From Thalassotalea piscium (GTDB lineage: Bacteria > Pseudomonadota > Gammaproteobacteria > Enterobacterales > Alteromonadaceae), in assembly GCF_030295935.1 (NCBI RefSeq), contig NZ_AP027362.1, forward strand, positions 2,852,001 to 2,916,000: DNA of 64,000 nucleotides, written 5' to 3'. The notes beneath the pieces are model-generated. The model worked only from the letters and a program-made list of their open reading frames with translations. It searched no databases and had not been told where the DNA came from. Below, one piece after another: positions 29,068 through 37,838 of this stretch (positions within the stretch are counted from its first letter, which is position 1; each line of letters opens with the position of its first letter). The position numbers were made by a program, and so were the translations under genes.

Positions 29068-30288
29068 ATGTATTTTTATGCCGCTCGACAGCCCATTTTA
29101 GATCAAAACAAAAACCTTTATGCCTATGAGCTTTTATTTCGCGATAGCATAAACAACGTTTTTCCTAATGTAGATGGTGATGTCGCAACGAGTAAAATGG
29201 TTGAGGCTAGCCAGTTTAATGTTGGTGTTAGCGATTTTACTGGTAATAAACCTGCATTTATTAACTTTACCCAAGAAACTATCGCACAAGGTTATCCTAC
29301 AATGCTAACACCTCAAGAGGTGGTAGTAGAAGTTTTAGAAACAGAGAAACCAGGTAAGCGCTTACTTGCACTCATTAAAGACCTACATGAAAAAGGTTAT
29401 ACCATTGCGCTAGATGATTATCAGCACCAAAGTGTTTGGGCTCATTTCTTTCCATTTATCCATATTATAAAAATATGTTGGCGTGGCACTACACAAGAAG
29501 AAATGCAGGTGATCAAGGACGCTATTATAAAGTTCCCTCACATAAAATTACTTGCAGAGAAAGTAGAGACCTATGAAGAATATGATCAAGCTAAAGCATT
29601 AGGCTGTGAATTATTTCAAGGTTATTTCTTTGCTAAACCTGAAATGATGAAGACAAAGCAGCTTTCACCTTCACAAATGGCAATGGCTGAGCTTCTTTAT
29701 GAAACATCAAAACCTGAACTAGACTTAGTTAGTATAACCTCGGTCTTTGAACGTGATGTATCTCTATCCTATAAATTATTGCGCTACGCGAATTCCCCTA
29801 TATTTAGACGACGAGCTGAAATATCAACAATAAAACAAGCGCTTGTTACGTTAGGCGCGGGGGAATTAAAACGATTTCTAGGATTAATGTTTGCTACAAA
29901 TATTAATCCTGACAAACCAACCGAGCTTATTAATTTAGCTATGGCTAGAGCAAAATTTTGCGAATTAACCGCAAGTGACCTAAAAACTAAGATAGACACT
30001 TCTTCTGCATTTTTAACCGGTTTATTATCAATGATTGATGCGATTCTTGATGAAAGCATAGAGAATGTATTAGAAAAACTCCCTCTTGCTCAAGAAATTA
30101 AAGACACTTTACTAACGAAGAAAGGTCCAGTTGCAGCACTTATAACACTTGTAACACTAATAGAACGTGCACAGTGGGATAAAACAGGGATTGTCATAGA
30201 TAAGTTAGGTATTAAGAAGGAAAGCGTCATTAAACACTATAATGACGCATTAGCATGGGCTGATGAACAATCTCAGCATGTGGAATAA
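29068..30288 (+). CDS. EAL-HDOD signalling protein, degenerate EAL
   Basis: 406 residues with an N-terminal EAL-type domain (about 1-205) and an HDOD domain (about 205-390), the YuxH/CdgJ architecture. The EAL domain is degenerate: EAL is replaced by ELL (YELLFR), the DDFG-type motif reads LDDYQ and EGVET reads EKVET. It is therefore probably not a phosphodiesterase but a protein that binds a partner or c-di-GMP. In Vibrio, CdgJ affects motility and biofilm. Monocistronic, divergent from putP. Confidence 0.9.
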   Translation: MYFYAARQPILDQNKNLYAYELLFRDSINNVFPNVDGDVATSKMVEASQFNVGVSDFTGNKPAFINFTQETIAQGYPTMLTPQEVVVEVLETEKPGKRLLALIKDLHEKGYTIALDDYQHQSVWAHFFPFIHIIKICWRGTTQEEMQVIKDAIIKFPHIKLLAEKVETYEEYDQAKALGCELFQGYFFAKPEMMKTKQLSPSQMAMAELLYETSKPELDLVSITSVFERDVSLSYKLLRYANSPIFRRRAEISTIKQALVTLGAGELKRFLGLMFATNINPDKPTELINLAMARAKFCELTASDLKTKIDTSSAFLTGLLSMIDAILDESIENVLEKLPLAQEIKDTLLTKKGPVAALITLVTLIERAQWDKTGIVIDKLGIKKESVIKHYNDALAWADEQSQHVE

Positions 30289-30294
30289 GTGTAA

Positions 30295-30327
30295 AAAGGT
30301 CTCTACCGATTATTAGTATAGACCTTT
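30295..30327. terminator. Hairpin between convergent EAL-HDOD gene and galE
   Basis: AAAGGTCT (30295-30302) and AGACCTTT (30320-30327) form an 8-bp stem with a 17-nt loop, immediately after the EAL-HDOD stop and touching the galE stop. A-rich and T-rich flanks suggest bidirectional termination, though the loop is long. Confidence 0.5.
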
Positions 30328-31336
30328 ATTCAAAACCATTCGGGTTACTTGATTGCCAGCGCCATGTATCACTTATCATGGTGTGTATATCACGCTCTGC
30401 TCGCCACGATAATAAATTAAAAGCTAATTCTGCATTCGCAAAAACAGTGCCAATATCACCCGTACGGCGTGGTTTAATGTCATAAGGAATGACGCTACCA
30501 CTGACCGAACGAAAACTTTCAACAATTTCTAATACCGAGGTACCATTACCCGTGCCTAAATTAATAGGCTGACAACCTTTAATGTTATCAATGCTCTCTA
30601 ACGCTTTAACATGCCCTAGCGCTAAATCAACCACATGAATATAATCTCTAACTCCAGTGCCATCTATGGTGTCATAGTCGTCACCAAATACTTGTAGCTT
30701 GGGTAAGCGTCCAATTGCAACCTGAGCAACATAAGGCAACAAATTGTTTGGAATACCATTAGGATTTTCCCCAATAAGCCCAGATGAGTGTGCTCCAATA
30801 GGGTTAAAGTAACGCAAACAAGCAATCGACCATTGAGGGTCGCTTTTAGCGAGATCAAACAAGATATGCTCGATCATTAACTTTGTTTGACCATAAGGAT
30901 TAATTGCCGATGTTGGCATAGTTTCAATTAAAGGCGAGACATTATTTTCACCATAAACCGTTGCTGATGAGCTAAACACTAACTTTTTAACATTGTGCTC
31001 TGCCATTACTTGTAACAAGGTAATAGTACCAGCAACATTATTCTGGTAATACATTAGCGGTATGTCGTTAGATTCCCCAACTGCTTTTAAGCCAGCAAAA
31101 TGAATTACTGAGCTAATTTTATGAGCTGAAAATAATTGCTTCATTGCATCACGGTCGCAAATGTCTGCTTTGATAAAAGTGACTGTCTTACCTGTAATTT
31201 GTTTAATGCGATCAAACACTAAAACATTTGCATTAGATAGGTTGTCAACAATAATTATATCGTCGGTTAATGCTAATAATTCCACCACCGTGTGACTACC
31301 AATATAACCTGCCCCACCTGTTATTAATACGCTCAT
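30326..31336 (-). CDS. galE: UDP-glucose 4-epimerase
   Basis: Interconverts UDP-glucose and UDP-galactose with tightly bound NAD. The 336 residues match the family length (338 in E. coli). The Rossmann motif GGAGYIGSH is at residues 7-15 and the catalytic Tyr148-X3-Lys152 in NPYGQTK, after SSSATVYG. It closes the minus-strand cluster of sugar-nucleotide and sulfate genes and is not linked to galactose catabolic genes, so a role in surface polysaccharide precursors is likely. Confidence 0.96.
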   Translation of the reverse strand: MSVLITGGAGYIGSHTVVELLALTDDIIIVDNLSNANVLVFDRIKQITGKTVTFIKADICDRDAMKQLFSAHKISSVIHFAGLKAVGESNDIPLMYYQNNVAGTITLLQVMAEHNVKKLVFSSSATVYGENNVSPLIETMPTSAINPYGQTKLMIEHILFDLAKSDPQWSIACLRYFNPIGAHSSGLIGENPNGIPNNLLPYVAQVAIGRLPKLQVFGDDYDTIDGTGVRDYIHVVDLALGHVKALESIDNIKGCQPINLGTGNGTSVLEIVESFRSVSGSVIPYDIKPRRTGDIGTVFANAELAFNLLSWRAERDIHTMISDTWRWQSSNPNGFE

Positions 31337-31396
31337 AACTATTCGTCCTTTCTCTACAACTTATCAACCGAGTATTAGCAGAAGATGAAACACCCT

Positions 31397-32350
31397 CTAA
31401 TAATATAGTTTAACTGTTTCAATGAACTTTGACACTAATTCAGCAGGTAAATAATTAATACCCGCTGCTGCGGCTCGGCCACCCCCTGTTGGAAATTGAA
31501 TACAAATCGTGTCAGCCCCTTGTTTATCATTTAACGGTGCACGTAAACTAACGCGATAAGTCCCATCGCTATTCTCAGTAAGTACCGCATGAGCTTTATT
31601 AGGAGATTGATTAGCCAAATCATTTCCGAGTACACCGCTAACACGCCTTGCCCATGCTTCATCAGGTAAGGTAATAACTTTACACTGCTTTTCATCGGCA
31701 AGCGTTTGCGCAAGCTTCACTTTTTGCATGTCTTGGCTATAGGCTTGTTCTAGCGCTGAAAATACAGAGTGTTCATCATCGATTAGCACAAAGGGGTTTT
31801 CAAATGCGATTAATAGTTTAAAAAGTTCAGCTGGTGGGTAATGTAAATCATCAATTGAAGCGCCATAACCGTTGTAGTTTATATAGATACCTAAGGCTTT
31901 TAGCTTTTCTTGTTGATCTTTACTTAACCCTAGTTGAGTTGCCAGCTCAATAGCCGATGCATTCATATTATCACCAAAAGCCGCAGCAACTGCCCAATAG
32001 GCATATTTACCATTAAGGTATTGATTAACCAGCAGGCTAGTGCATGTATTTGCATCAGTATCTATAATGGCTGTTAACTGATCACTTTCAGGAATATCTC
32101 CGGGTCTGTGATGGTCAACATACAAGGTAGGGATACCATGAGCTAATATTTTGTTTAAAGCTATAGTATTTTTCTCCATAGAAAGATCTAATACCGTTAC
32201 AGATGTTGCCTGTTTAACATCGACTTGAGCAACTAACTTAATATCTCGCTTTACTCCCGTTACCAAAATAGAGTCTTTGGGCTCAGCCAAACGCAATTGA
32301 ACTAATGCGATAATCCCATCTGCGTCACCATTAAACACATCAAAATGCAT
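31397..32350 (-). CDS. DHH-family phosphoesterase-like protein
   Basis: 317 residues of the DHH/DHHA1 superfamily. Motif I is FNGDADG (6-12), motif III is VDHH (78-81), IDTDANTCTSLL follows (96-107), and the C-terminal DHHA1-type glycine motif GGGRAAAAG lies near residue 290. These coordinate metals in RecJ and NrnA/pAp-phosphatase enzymes. It is 76 bases downstream of cysC in a sulfate-activation cluster, and no cysQ is seen here. A role in degrading 3',5'-phosphoadenosine phosphate is therefore attractive but only inferred; a nano-RNase or another phosphoesterase is equally possible. Confidence 0.75.
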   Translation of the reverse strand: MHFDVFNGDADGIIALVQLRLAEPKDSILVTGVKRDIKLVAQVDVKQATSVTVLDLSMEKNTIALNKILAHGIPTLYVDHHRPGDIPESDQLTAIIDTDANTCTSLLVNQYLNGKYAYWAVAAAFGDNMNASAIELATQLGLSKDQQEKLKALGIYINYNGYGASIDDLHYPPAELFKLLIAFENPFVLIDDEHSVFSALEQAYSQDMQKVKLAQTLADEKQCKVITLPDEAWARRVSGVLGNDLANQSPNKAHAVLTENSDGTYRVSLRAPLNDKQGADTICIQFPTGGGRAAAAGINYLPAELVSKFIETVKLYY

Positions 32351-32426
32351 ACCTTAACCTTTAAAAATGAGTTAGCTTATTTCTCTGAACTCGGCTTAAG
32401 CAATGTTGCCTACACCCAAATTCAAG

Positions 32427-33038
32427 TTACTTAATATATTGATGAGCAATTAAATAATGAATAATTTGCTCAGCACACTGCACTATACTTAACTTTTCAG
32501 TTTTTATATGAATATCCGGTGTTAATGGCACGTCATAAGTAGAGTCTATTCCTGTAAAGTCTTTAATATCACCTGACCTAGCTTTTTTGTATAACCCTTT
32601 AGGGTCACGCTGCTCACACACAGCTATCGGCGTATCAATATAAATTTCTATAAATTCACCCTGTTCAAGCATGTTTTTGGCAACTTTTCGCTCAGCAGCA
32701 AACGGAGAAATGAAGGCTGTTGACACTATCATACCGGCATCAATAAATAATTTACCAACTTCGCTAATTCGCCTAATATTTTCAATCCGATCTTGATCAC
32801 TAAAACCTAAATCACCATTTAAGCCATGGCGAACATTATCACCATCAAGTAGGTAACTATGAAAACCACGCTCAAATAATAAAGTATCAACAGCATTGGC
32901 AACAGTTGACTTTCCAGACCCACTTAAACCGGTATACCATAATAAGCATGGGCGTTGTTTTTTAAGGTTAGCGCGTTGTACTTTACTTATTTGATGCGCA
33001 TGCCACACAGTATTTTCTGTTTTCATATTTATCATCAA
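32427..33038 (-). CDS. cysC: Adenylylsulfate (APS) kinase
   Basis: Phosphorylates adenosine 5'-phosphosulfate to PAPS in sulfate activation. The 203 residues have the P-loop GLSGSGKS (37-44) and the family segments LDGDNVRHGLNGDLGFS and FISPFAAER. Two ATGs are possible (33038 or 33026); neither has a good ribosome-binding site, but the first lies 9 bases after the permease stop, suggesting coupling. It follows the SLC13 permease gene and is followed by the DHH gene. Confidence 0.95.
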   Translation of the reverse strand: MMINMKTENTVWHAHQISKVQRANLKKQRPCLLWYTGLSGSGKSTVANAVDTLLFERGFHSYLLDGDNVRHGLNGDLGFSDQDRIENIRRISEVGKLFIDAGMIVSTAFISPFAAERKVAKNMLEQGEFIEIYIDTPIAVCEQRDPKGLYKKARSGDIKDFTGIDSTYDVPLTPDIHIKTEKLSIVQCAEQIIHYLIAHQYIK

Positions 33039-33047
33039 TTCATTCGA

Positions 33048-34775
33048 TTAAAAGGGAAAAACCATAGGTAATAGTATTAAAACAACTATGGAATAAACAA
33101 TGGAGACTGGCACTCCAAACTTAACAACATCGGTTAACGTGTAGTTACCTGCATTGTAAACCATTACATTCGTTTGATAGCCATAAGGGCTAATAAAACT
33201 ACCGCTGGCCGCAAAAGCAACCGCCATTACAAATGGCAAAGGGCTCACCTCAAGCCCTACTGAGATACTATAAGCAATAGGAAACAACAACGCCGCAGCT
33301 GCACTGTTTGTCATTACCTCTGTCATTAATAAAGTTAAAATAAAGATAACCACCAAGGTTAAGTAAGCACTTTGCCCTTGTAATAACATTTCAATATTCT
33401 TAGCAATTAATGGTGCGACACCACTTGAATCTAACGCTTGCGCTAACGTTAATGCGCCCAGCACTATCATCCATATTTCAAGCGGAAAACGACGTTTGAT
33501 CTCATTTACCGTTAAGCAGCCCGTAAAAATCAAAATAGCTACATAAAACATTAATGCTTTAAGTAAACCAATTGACGTAAAAACAGAGGTCGCTACTACC
33601 GCAATGAAGCCAATAACAGTTAGCCTATCCCGCCATCCTGAAAGCATATTATCGGGCTTATGACCTGATAAAATATAAAAGTTTTTTGATAAGTTAGTGC
33701 GCGAACTAAAGTCATTGCCTACCGCTAACACTAAAAAATCTCCCGGCTGAATTATTAAATCACCTAGTTTACCGGATAAGGCAGAGCCTTCACGCTTCAC
33801 GGCTACTACAGCCGCATCAAAACGCGCCCGAAAACCCGCTTTTTTTAGTGTTTTTCCCACTACTGCCGAGTCTGGTTTTATCAACACCTCGGTTAAATTG
33901 TCTCTGAGTAAGCCATCTTTTTCGGCAAATAACGTTAGTCCGTCAAATTGTTGTAATACCAGCACTTTAGAAACATCCCCTGAGAAAATTAGCTTATCCT
34001 CAGCTAGCAGCACTTCATCTGGAGCAACGGGTGTTATTAAACGTCCATGTCTAACAAGTTCAACTAAGAATAACGAATCTAGGTTGCGTAAACCATTCTC
34101 TTCAACCGTTAAGCCGATTAATTTTGATTCAGTCGATACTTCAGCTTCGACTAAGTAATCTTGGTTTGACATTTTTTCGGTAAGCATCTCAGGTAAACTA
34201 TTTTGCCTAACAATAATAACGGCTAAACACGCCACCGCTGCACACAAACCAATAGCAGTGAAATCGAAAAAGCCTAAACTCGGATGCCCCTGTTTGATCA
34301 GCATAGTATTGACAATTAAGTTAGTAGAGGTACCCACTAACGTTAACGTACCACCGAGTATTGCAGCAAAAGATAAGGGTAATAGCAATTTACCGGGGTT
34401 TATTAAACTATTGTTTTTAACGGTAGAAATTAATGCAGCCACCACTGCTGTATTATTCATAAGTGCAGAAGCAAGTGCGGTATAAACTAGCGTTCGTACC
34501 GTAGATTTAAATTTGGAACCATTAATCATTACTGCAGATAAACGACGTAAAATACTGGTTCGTTCAAATGAAAATGAAGCAAGCACTAATAAAATTAAGG
34601 TGACAAGGCCTGGGTTTACTGCATTTGAAAGAATGTCCTGAGTATCTACAAATGAAAAACCTAAACAAGCAAATAATGCGACAGCAAATACTCGTTCAGG
34701 GAATTGTTGAAACTTTACCAACCCAAAGAAGGTTGCAATAAAAATAGCGATAAGCAACCACTGTATTGCTACCAT
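33048..34775 (-). CDS. SLC13-family permease with TrkA-C domains, probable sulfate transporter
   Basis: 575 residues: hydrophobic helices in both halves and two RCK/TrkA-C domains in the middle (about 205-285 and 290-370). This is the layout of the DASS/SLC13 sodium-sulfate symporter branch seen beside cysDN in marine gammaproteobacteria. Its place between cysN and cysC makes sulfate the most likely substrate. AAGGA precedes the ATG. A 338-bp gap separates it from cysN, so it may have its own promoter. Confidence 0.85.
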   Translation of the reverse strand: MVAIQWLLIAIFIATFFGLVKFQQFPERVFAVALFACLGFSFVDTQDILSNAVNPGLVTLILLVLASFSFERTSILRRLSAVMINGSKFKSTVRTLVYTALASALMNNTAVVAALISTVKNNSLINPGKLLLPLSFAAILGGTLTLVGTSTNLIVNTMLIKQGHPSLGFFDFTAIGLCAAVACLAVIIVRQNSLPEMLTEKMSNQDYLVEAEVSTESKLIGLTVEENGLRNLDSLFLVELVRHGRLITPVAPDEVLLAEDKLIFSGDVSKVLVLQQFDGLTLFAEKDGLLRDNLTEVLIKPDSAVVGKTLKKAGFRARFDAAVVAVKREGSALSGKLGDLIIQPGDFLVLAVGNDFSSRTNLSKNFYILSGHKPDNMLSGWRDRLTVIGFIAVVATSVFTSIGLLKALMFYVAILIFTGCLTVNEIKRRFPLEIWMIVLGALTLAQALDSSGVAPLIAKNIEMLLQGQSAYLTLVVIFILTLLMTEVMTNSAAAALLFPIAYSISVGLEVSPLPFVMAVAFAASGSFISPYGYQTNVMVYNAGNYTLTDVVKFGVPVSIVYSIVVLILLPMVFPF

Positions 34776-34911
34776 TATTGTTTTCCTTATCAGTAACCCA
34801 CTAGGGAATAACCTCTAATGCGTATGAAATATTGAGAAATTTAACAGCATTATCAGCACAAGAATACCAACAATGCCGTTTATATTAACTATTCATAGGT
34901 GAGACTTTAAG

Positions 34912-35052
34912 ATGAATCATCGTTTTTGTAGGTTGGGCTTTGCCGCTAAGGATGGCGGTAGTAGGGTAATGCAGGAGCAATTACCGATAAGCCCATCTAT
35001 GACGTTCATTAGCTAACTTACAGCTATTTGACGGCATAAATGCTGACCTACA
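34912..35052. repeat. Structured intergenic element between cysN and the permease gene
   Basis: The 338-bp gap (34776-35113) holds nested inverted repeats: outer TGTAGGT (34927-34933) with ACCTACA (35046-35052), inner TGGGCTT (34934-34940) with AAGCCCA (34989-34995), and a GGTAAT/ATTACC hairpin inside. The block is visibly richer in G+C than its surroundings. It looks like a decayed dispersed repeat or a structured RNA leader. A 34-codon frame (34912-35016) runs through it but has no support as a gene. Confidence 0.35.
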
Positions 35053-35113
35053 GTTAACAAAAGTGATGATAACCAATTATTAGATTTATTGACTCTTAAC
35101 GTCCAAAATATGA

Positions 35114-36529
35114 TTAACTATTAAACAGTTTCTTTATATCGCGAGAGCCCCAATGAGGAAAATGTTTACGCACTAAGGCATTAAACTCTACTTCAAATTC
35201 GCTGTAAGCATGTTGTTGCTGCTCGACAATCGCATCGGTGATCATACCAGCCCCTACCGTAATATTACTGAGCCTATCAATAATAATAAAGGCACCAGTC
35301 GACTTATTAAATTGATATGAATCAAAATGTAATGTTTCAGCCACTTCAAAGTTAACTGAACCAATTTCATTTAATGCCAACTGAGATGCACTAGAAGTTT
35401 CCATGCTGTTGACATCAACACGGTGCTCTATTTCTACCACATGACCTGTGGTCATTTTACTCCCTTGTTTTATGTAGTACTCACGCCCTTTTTCTAATTC
35501 GTCTTCATGCATCCATACCACTTGGGCGTTAAACTCTTTTGCCGACGTCGGTAAATAACCTTTTTTAACAATCATCTCTCCACGGCTGATATCTATTTCT
35601 GATTCCAACGTAAGCGTGATAGCTTGGCCTTTATCTGCACGTTCAAGCTCACCATCAAAAGTGACAATAGATTTAACCGTACTTTCTTTACCCGATGGTA
35701 ATGCGACTATTTCATCACCCACCCGAATATGGCCTGAACCAATAGTACCAGCAAAGCCTCTAAAGTTAAGGTTTGGCCTATTTACATATTGTACTTGCAG
35801 TCTAAATTCAGTGCTTACTTGATTGGCTTCAATATTAACGGTATTTAATAACTTCATTAACGTTGCACCTGGATACCAATCCATATTGGCGCTTTCTTCA
35901 ACAACATTATCACCATTCAATGCTGAAATAGGTACAAAACGCACATCTTCGAATTCCATATCGTCAGCAAAACTTCGATAATCTTTTTTAATTTCTTGAT
36001 AACGATCTTGGCTATAGTTAACCAAATCCATTTTATTAATCGCAATCAAGACATGCTTGATCCCGAGTAAAGAACAAATAAAAGAGTGTCGGCGGGTTTG
36101 TACCTGCACACCATAACGAGCATCAATTAAAATAATTGCAAGATCACAAGTTGAAGCCCCTGTTGCCATATTACGGGTATATTGTTCGTGACCAGGGGTA
36201 TCAGCAATTATAAACTTACGCTTATCGGTTGAGAAGTATCGATAAGCAACATCAATAGTAATACCTTGCTCGCGCTCAGACTGTAAGCCATCAACTAATA
36301 AGGCTAAGTCAATCGCTTCACCTGTGGTACCCGACTTCTTACTGTCTTTCTCTATTGCTGCTAATTGATCTTCAAAGATCATTTTTGAATCATGTAACAA
36401 ACGTCCTATTAAGGTACTTTTACCGTCATCAACGCTGCCACAGGTTAAAAATCTAACCAACTCTTTATTTTCATGCTGTTTTAGGTATGCTTGAATATCA
36501 TCTGCAATTAAGTCTGATTGGTGACTCAT
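35114..36529 (-). CDS. cysN: Sulfate adenylyltransferase subunit 1 (GTPase)
   Basis: Large, EF-Tu-like GTPase subunit of ATP sulfurylase; GTP hydrolysis drives APS formation by CysD. The 471 residues carry G1 GSVDDGKS (31-38), G3 DTPGHEQY and G4 NKMD, followed by two beta-barrel domains. It is not fused to a CysC domain; APS kinase is a separate gene here. Unusually it lies 282 bases after cysD, with a repeat element between them. Confidence 0.97.
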   Translation of the reverse strand: MSHQSDLIADDIQAYLKQHENKELVRFLTCGSVDDGKSTLIGRLLHDSKMIFEDQLAAIEKDSKKSGTTGEAIDLALLVDGLQSEREQGITIDVAYRYFSTDKRKFIIADTPGHEQYTRNMATGASTCDLAIILIDARYGVQVQTRRHSFICSLLGIKHVLIAINKMDLVNYSQDRYQEIKKDYRSFADDMEFEDVRFVPISALNGDNVVEESANMDWYPGATLMKLLNTVNIEANQVSTEFRLQVQYVNRPNLNFRGFAGTIGSGHIRVGDEIVALPSGKESTVKSIVTFDGELERADKGQAITLTLESEIDISRGEMIVKKGYLPTSAKEFNAQVVWMHEDELEKGREYYIKQGSKMTTGHVVEIEHRVDVNSMETSSASQLALNEIGSVNFEVAETLHFDSYQFNKSTGAFIIIDRLSNITVGAGMITDAIVEQQQHAYSEFEVEFNALVRKHFPHWGSRDIKKLFNS

Positions 36530-36600
36530 GTTATTTCCTTTGAAACTTGTAACCTATATTTGGGCTTTTAAATGCCTTGAATATTACGTTGAATAAACTT

Positions 36601-36812
36601 ATATCAATCTCACTAACTATGTGATCATTTCTACTGGCTAAAACAGTCAACTACTGCGTTATTTATTTTATAATTATCGCTACATGGATGTAGCTTATGT
36701 GGGCAATGCTGGAGCATAATTGCCCTGAACAACTAGTTATGAAAATAAACGCCTTGTATTTGGCTGTTTTTACTGCGTATAAAATAGATCACTGAATTAA
36801 TGAAACTGGTAT
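36601..36812. repeat. 212-bp intergenic repeat, full copy 2, between cysD and cysN
   Basis: Begins ATATCAATCTCACTAA (one change from the ATACC end of other copies) and ends TTAATGAAACTGGTAT. It has the same length as copy 1 (1731-1942) in opposite orientation, and contains the 50-bp segment missing from 25775-25936. Its last base is also the last base of the cysD stop codon on the minus strand. It fills most of the cysD-cysN gap, so the cysDN transcript must read through it or be re-initiated. Confidence 0.88.
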
Positions 36813-37711
36813 TAGAAGTAGCCTTCCATTTTTTTCTTTTCCATTGAGCCTGCCGAGTCATGATCGATAACACGACCTTGACGCTCAGATGTTTTGGTTA
36901 ACAGCATTTCTTGAATTATTTCCGGTAATGTTTCAGCATCAGACTCAACCGCACCCGTTAATGGGTAGCAACCTAAGGTTCTAAAGCGAACATTTTTCAT
37001 TTGTACTTGCTCGCCTTCTGCTAACGGAAAACGCTCATCATCAACCATAATCAATGTCCCATCACGCTCAACTACAGGTCGCTTTGCTGAAAGGTATAGA
37101 GGTACAATTGGGATGCTTTCTAAATATATATACTGCCAAATATCTAGTTCAGTCCAGTTTGATAACGGAAATACGCGAATACTTTCGCCTTTATTAACTT
37201 TGCTATTATAAACGTTCCACAACTCTGGACGTTGGCTTTTAGGATCCCAGCGATGGTTTTTATCTCTAAATGAATATACTCGCTCTTTAGCACGCGACTT
37301 TTCTTCATCACGTCGTGCTCCACCAAATGCGGCATCAAAACCATGTTGGTCCAATGCCTGCTTCAAGCCTTGTGTTTTCATAATATCGGTATGTTTAGCA
37401 CTACCATGTACAAATGGATTAATATCCATCGCTAGCCCTTCGGGATTTTTATGCACTAATAATTCAAAACCATAGTCTTTTGCCATGGCATCGCGAAAGG
37501 CGATCATCTCTTTGAACTTCCATGTTGTATCAACATGTAATAACGGAAAAGGAATTTTACCTGGCGCAAAGGCTTTACGGGCTAAATGTAGTAGTACTGC
37601 AGAGTCTTTACCGACTGAATAAAGCATTACTGGCTTATCAAACTCAGCTGCTACTTCGCGGATAATATGAATAGATTCTGCTTCTAATTTTTGTAAATGT
37701 GTTAATTTCAT
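36812..37711 (-). CDS. cysD: Sulfate adenylyltransferase subunit 2
   Basis: Catalytic subunit of ATP sulfurylase, forming APS from ATP and sulfate. The 299 residues have the PP-loop SVGKDS (32-37), [16 protein letters not shown] and the C-terminal GYF of the family (302 in E. coli). It is the first gene of the cysD-cysN-permease-cysC series. The stop codon touches the end of a dispersed repeat, so the 3' flank has been replaced or invaded. Confidence 0.97.
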   Translation of the reverse strand: MKLTHLQKLEAESIHIIREVAAEFDKPVMLYSVGKDSAVLLHLARKAFAPGKIPFPLLHVDTTWKFKEMIAFRDAMAKDYGFELLVHKNPEGLAMDINPFVHGSAKHTDIMKTQGLKQALDQHGFDAAFGGARRDEEKSRAKERVYSFRDKNHRWDPKSQRPELWNVYNSKVNKGESIRVFPLSNWTELDIWQYIYLESIPIVPLYLSAKRPVVERDGTLIMVDDERFPLAEGEQVQMKNVRFRTLGCYPLTGAVESDAETLPEIIQEMLLTKTSERQGRVIDHDSAGSMEKKKMEGYF

Positions 37712-37838
37712 TACGTTATCACTAGCATGGGTGAAATTTAATGAGGCTATTTTGACACAAATAATTTTATCTTTCCATATAAGAAAAAGACTAGTTATAC
37801 CAATAAGAAATAAGAGATTGAGTTATAGCGCGATATTT

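Noticed and set aside
34912-35016. 34-codon plus-strand frame preceded by AGGTGAGAC
   Set aside because: Runs through nested inverted repeats, is antisense to the operon direction and resembles no protein; treated as part of a repeat element.
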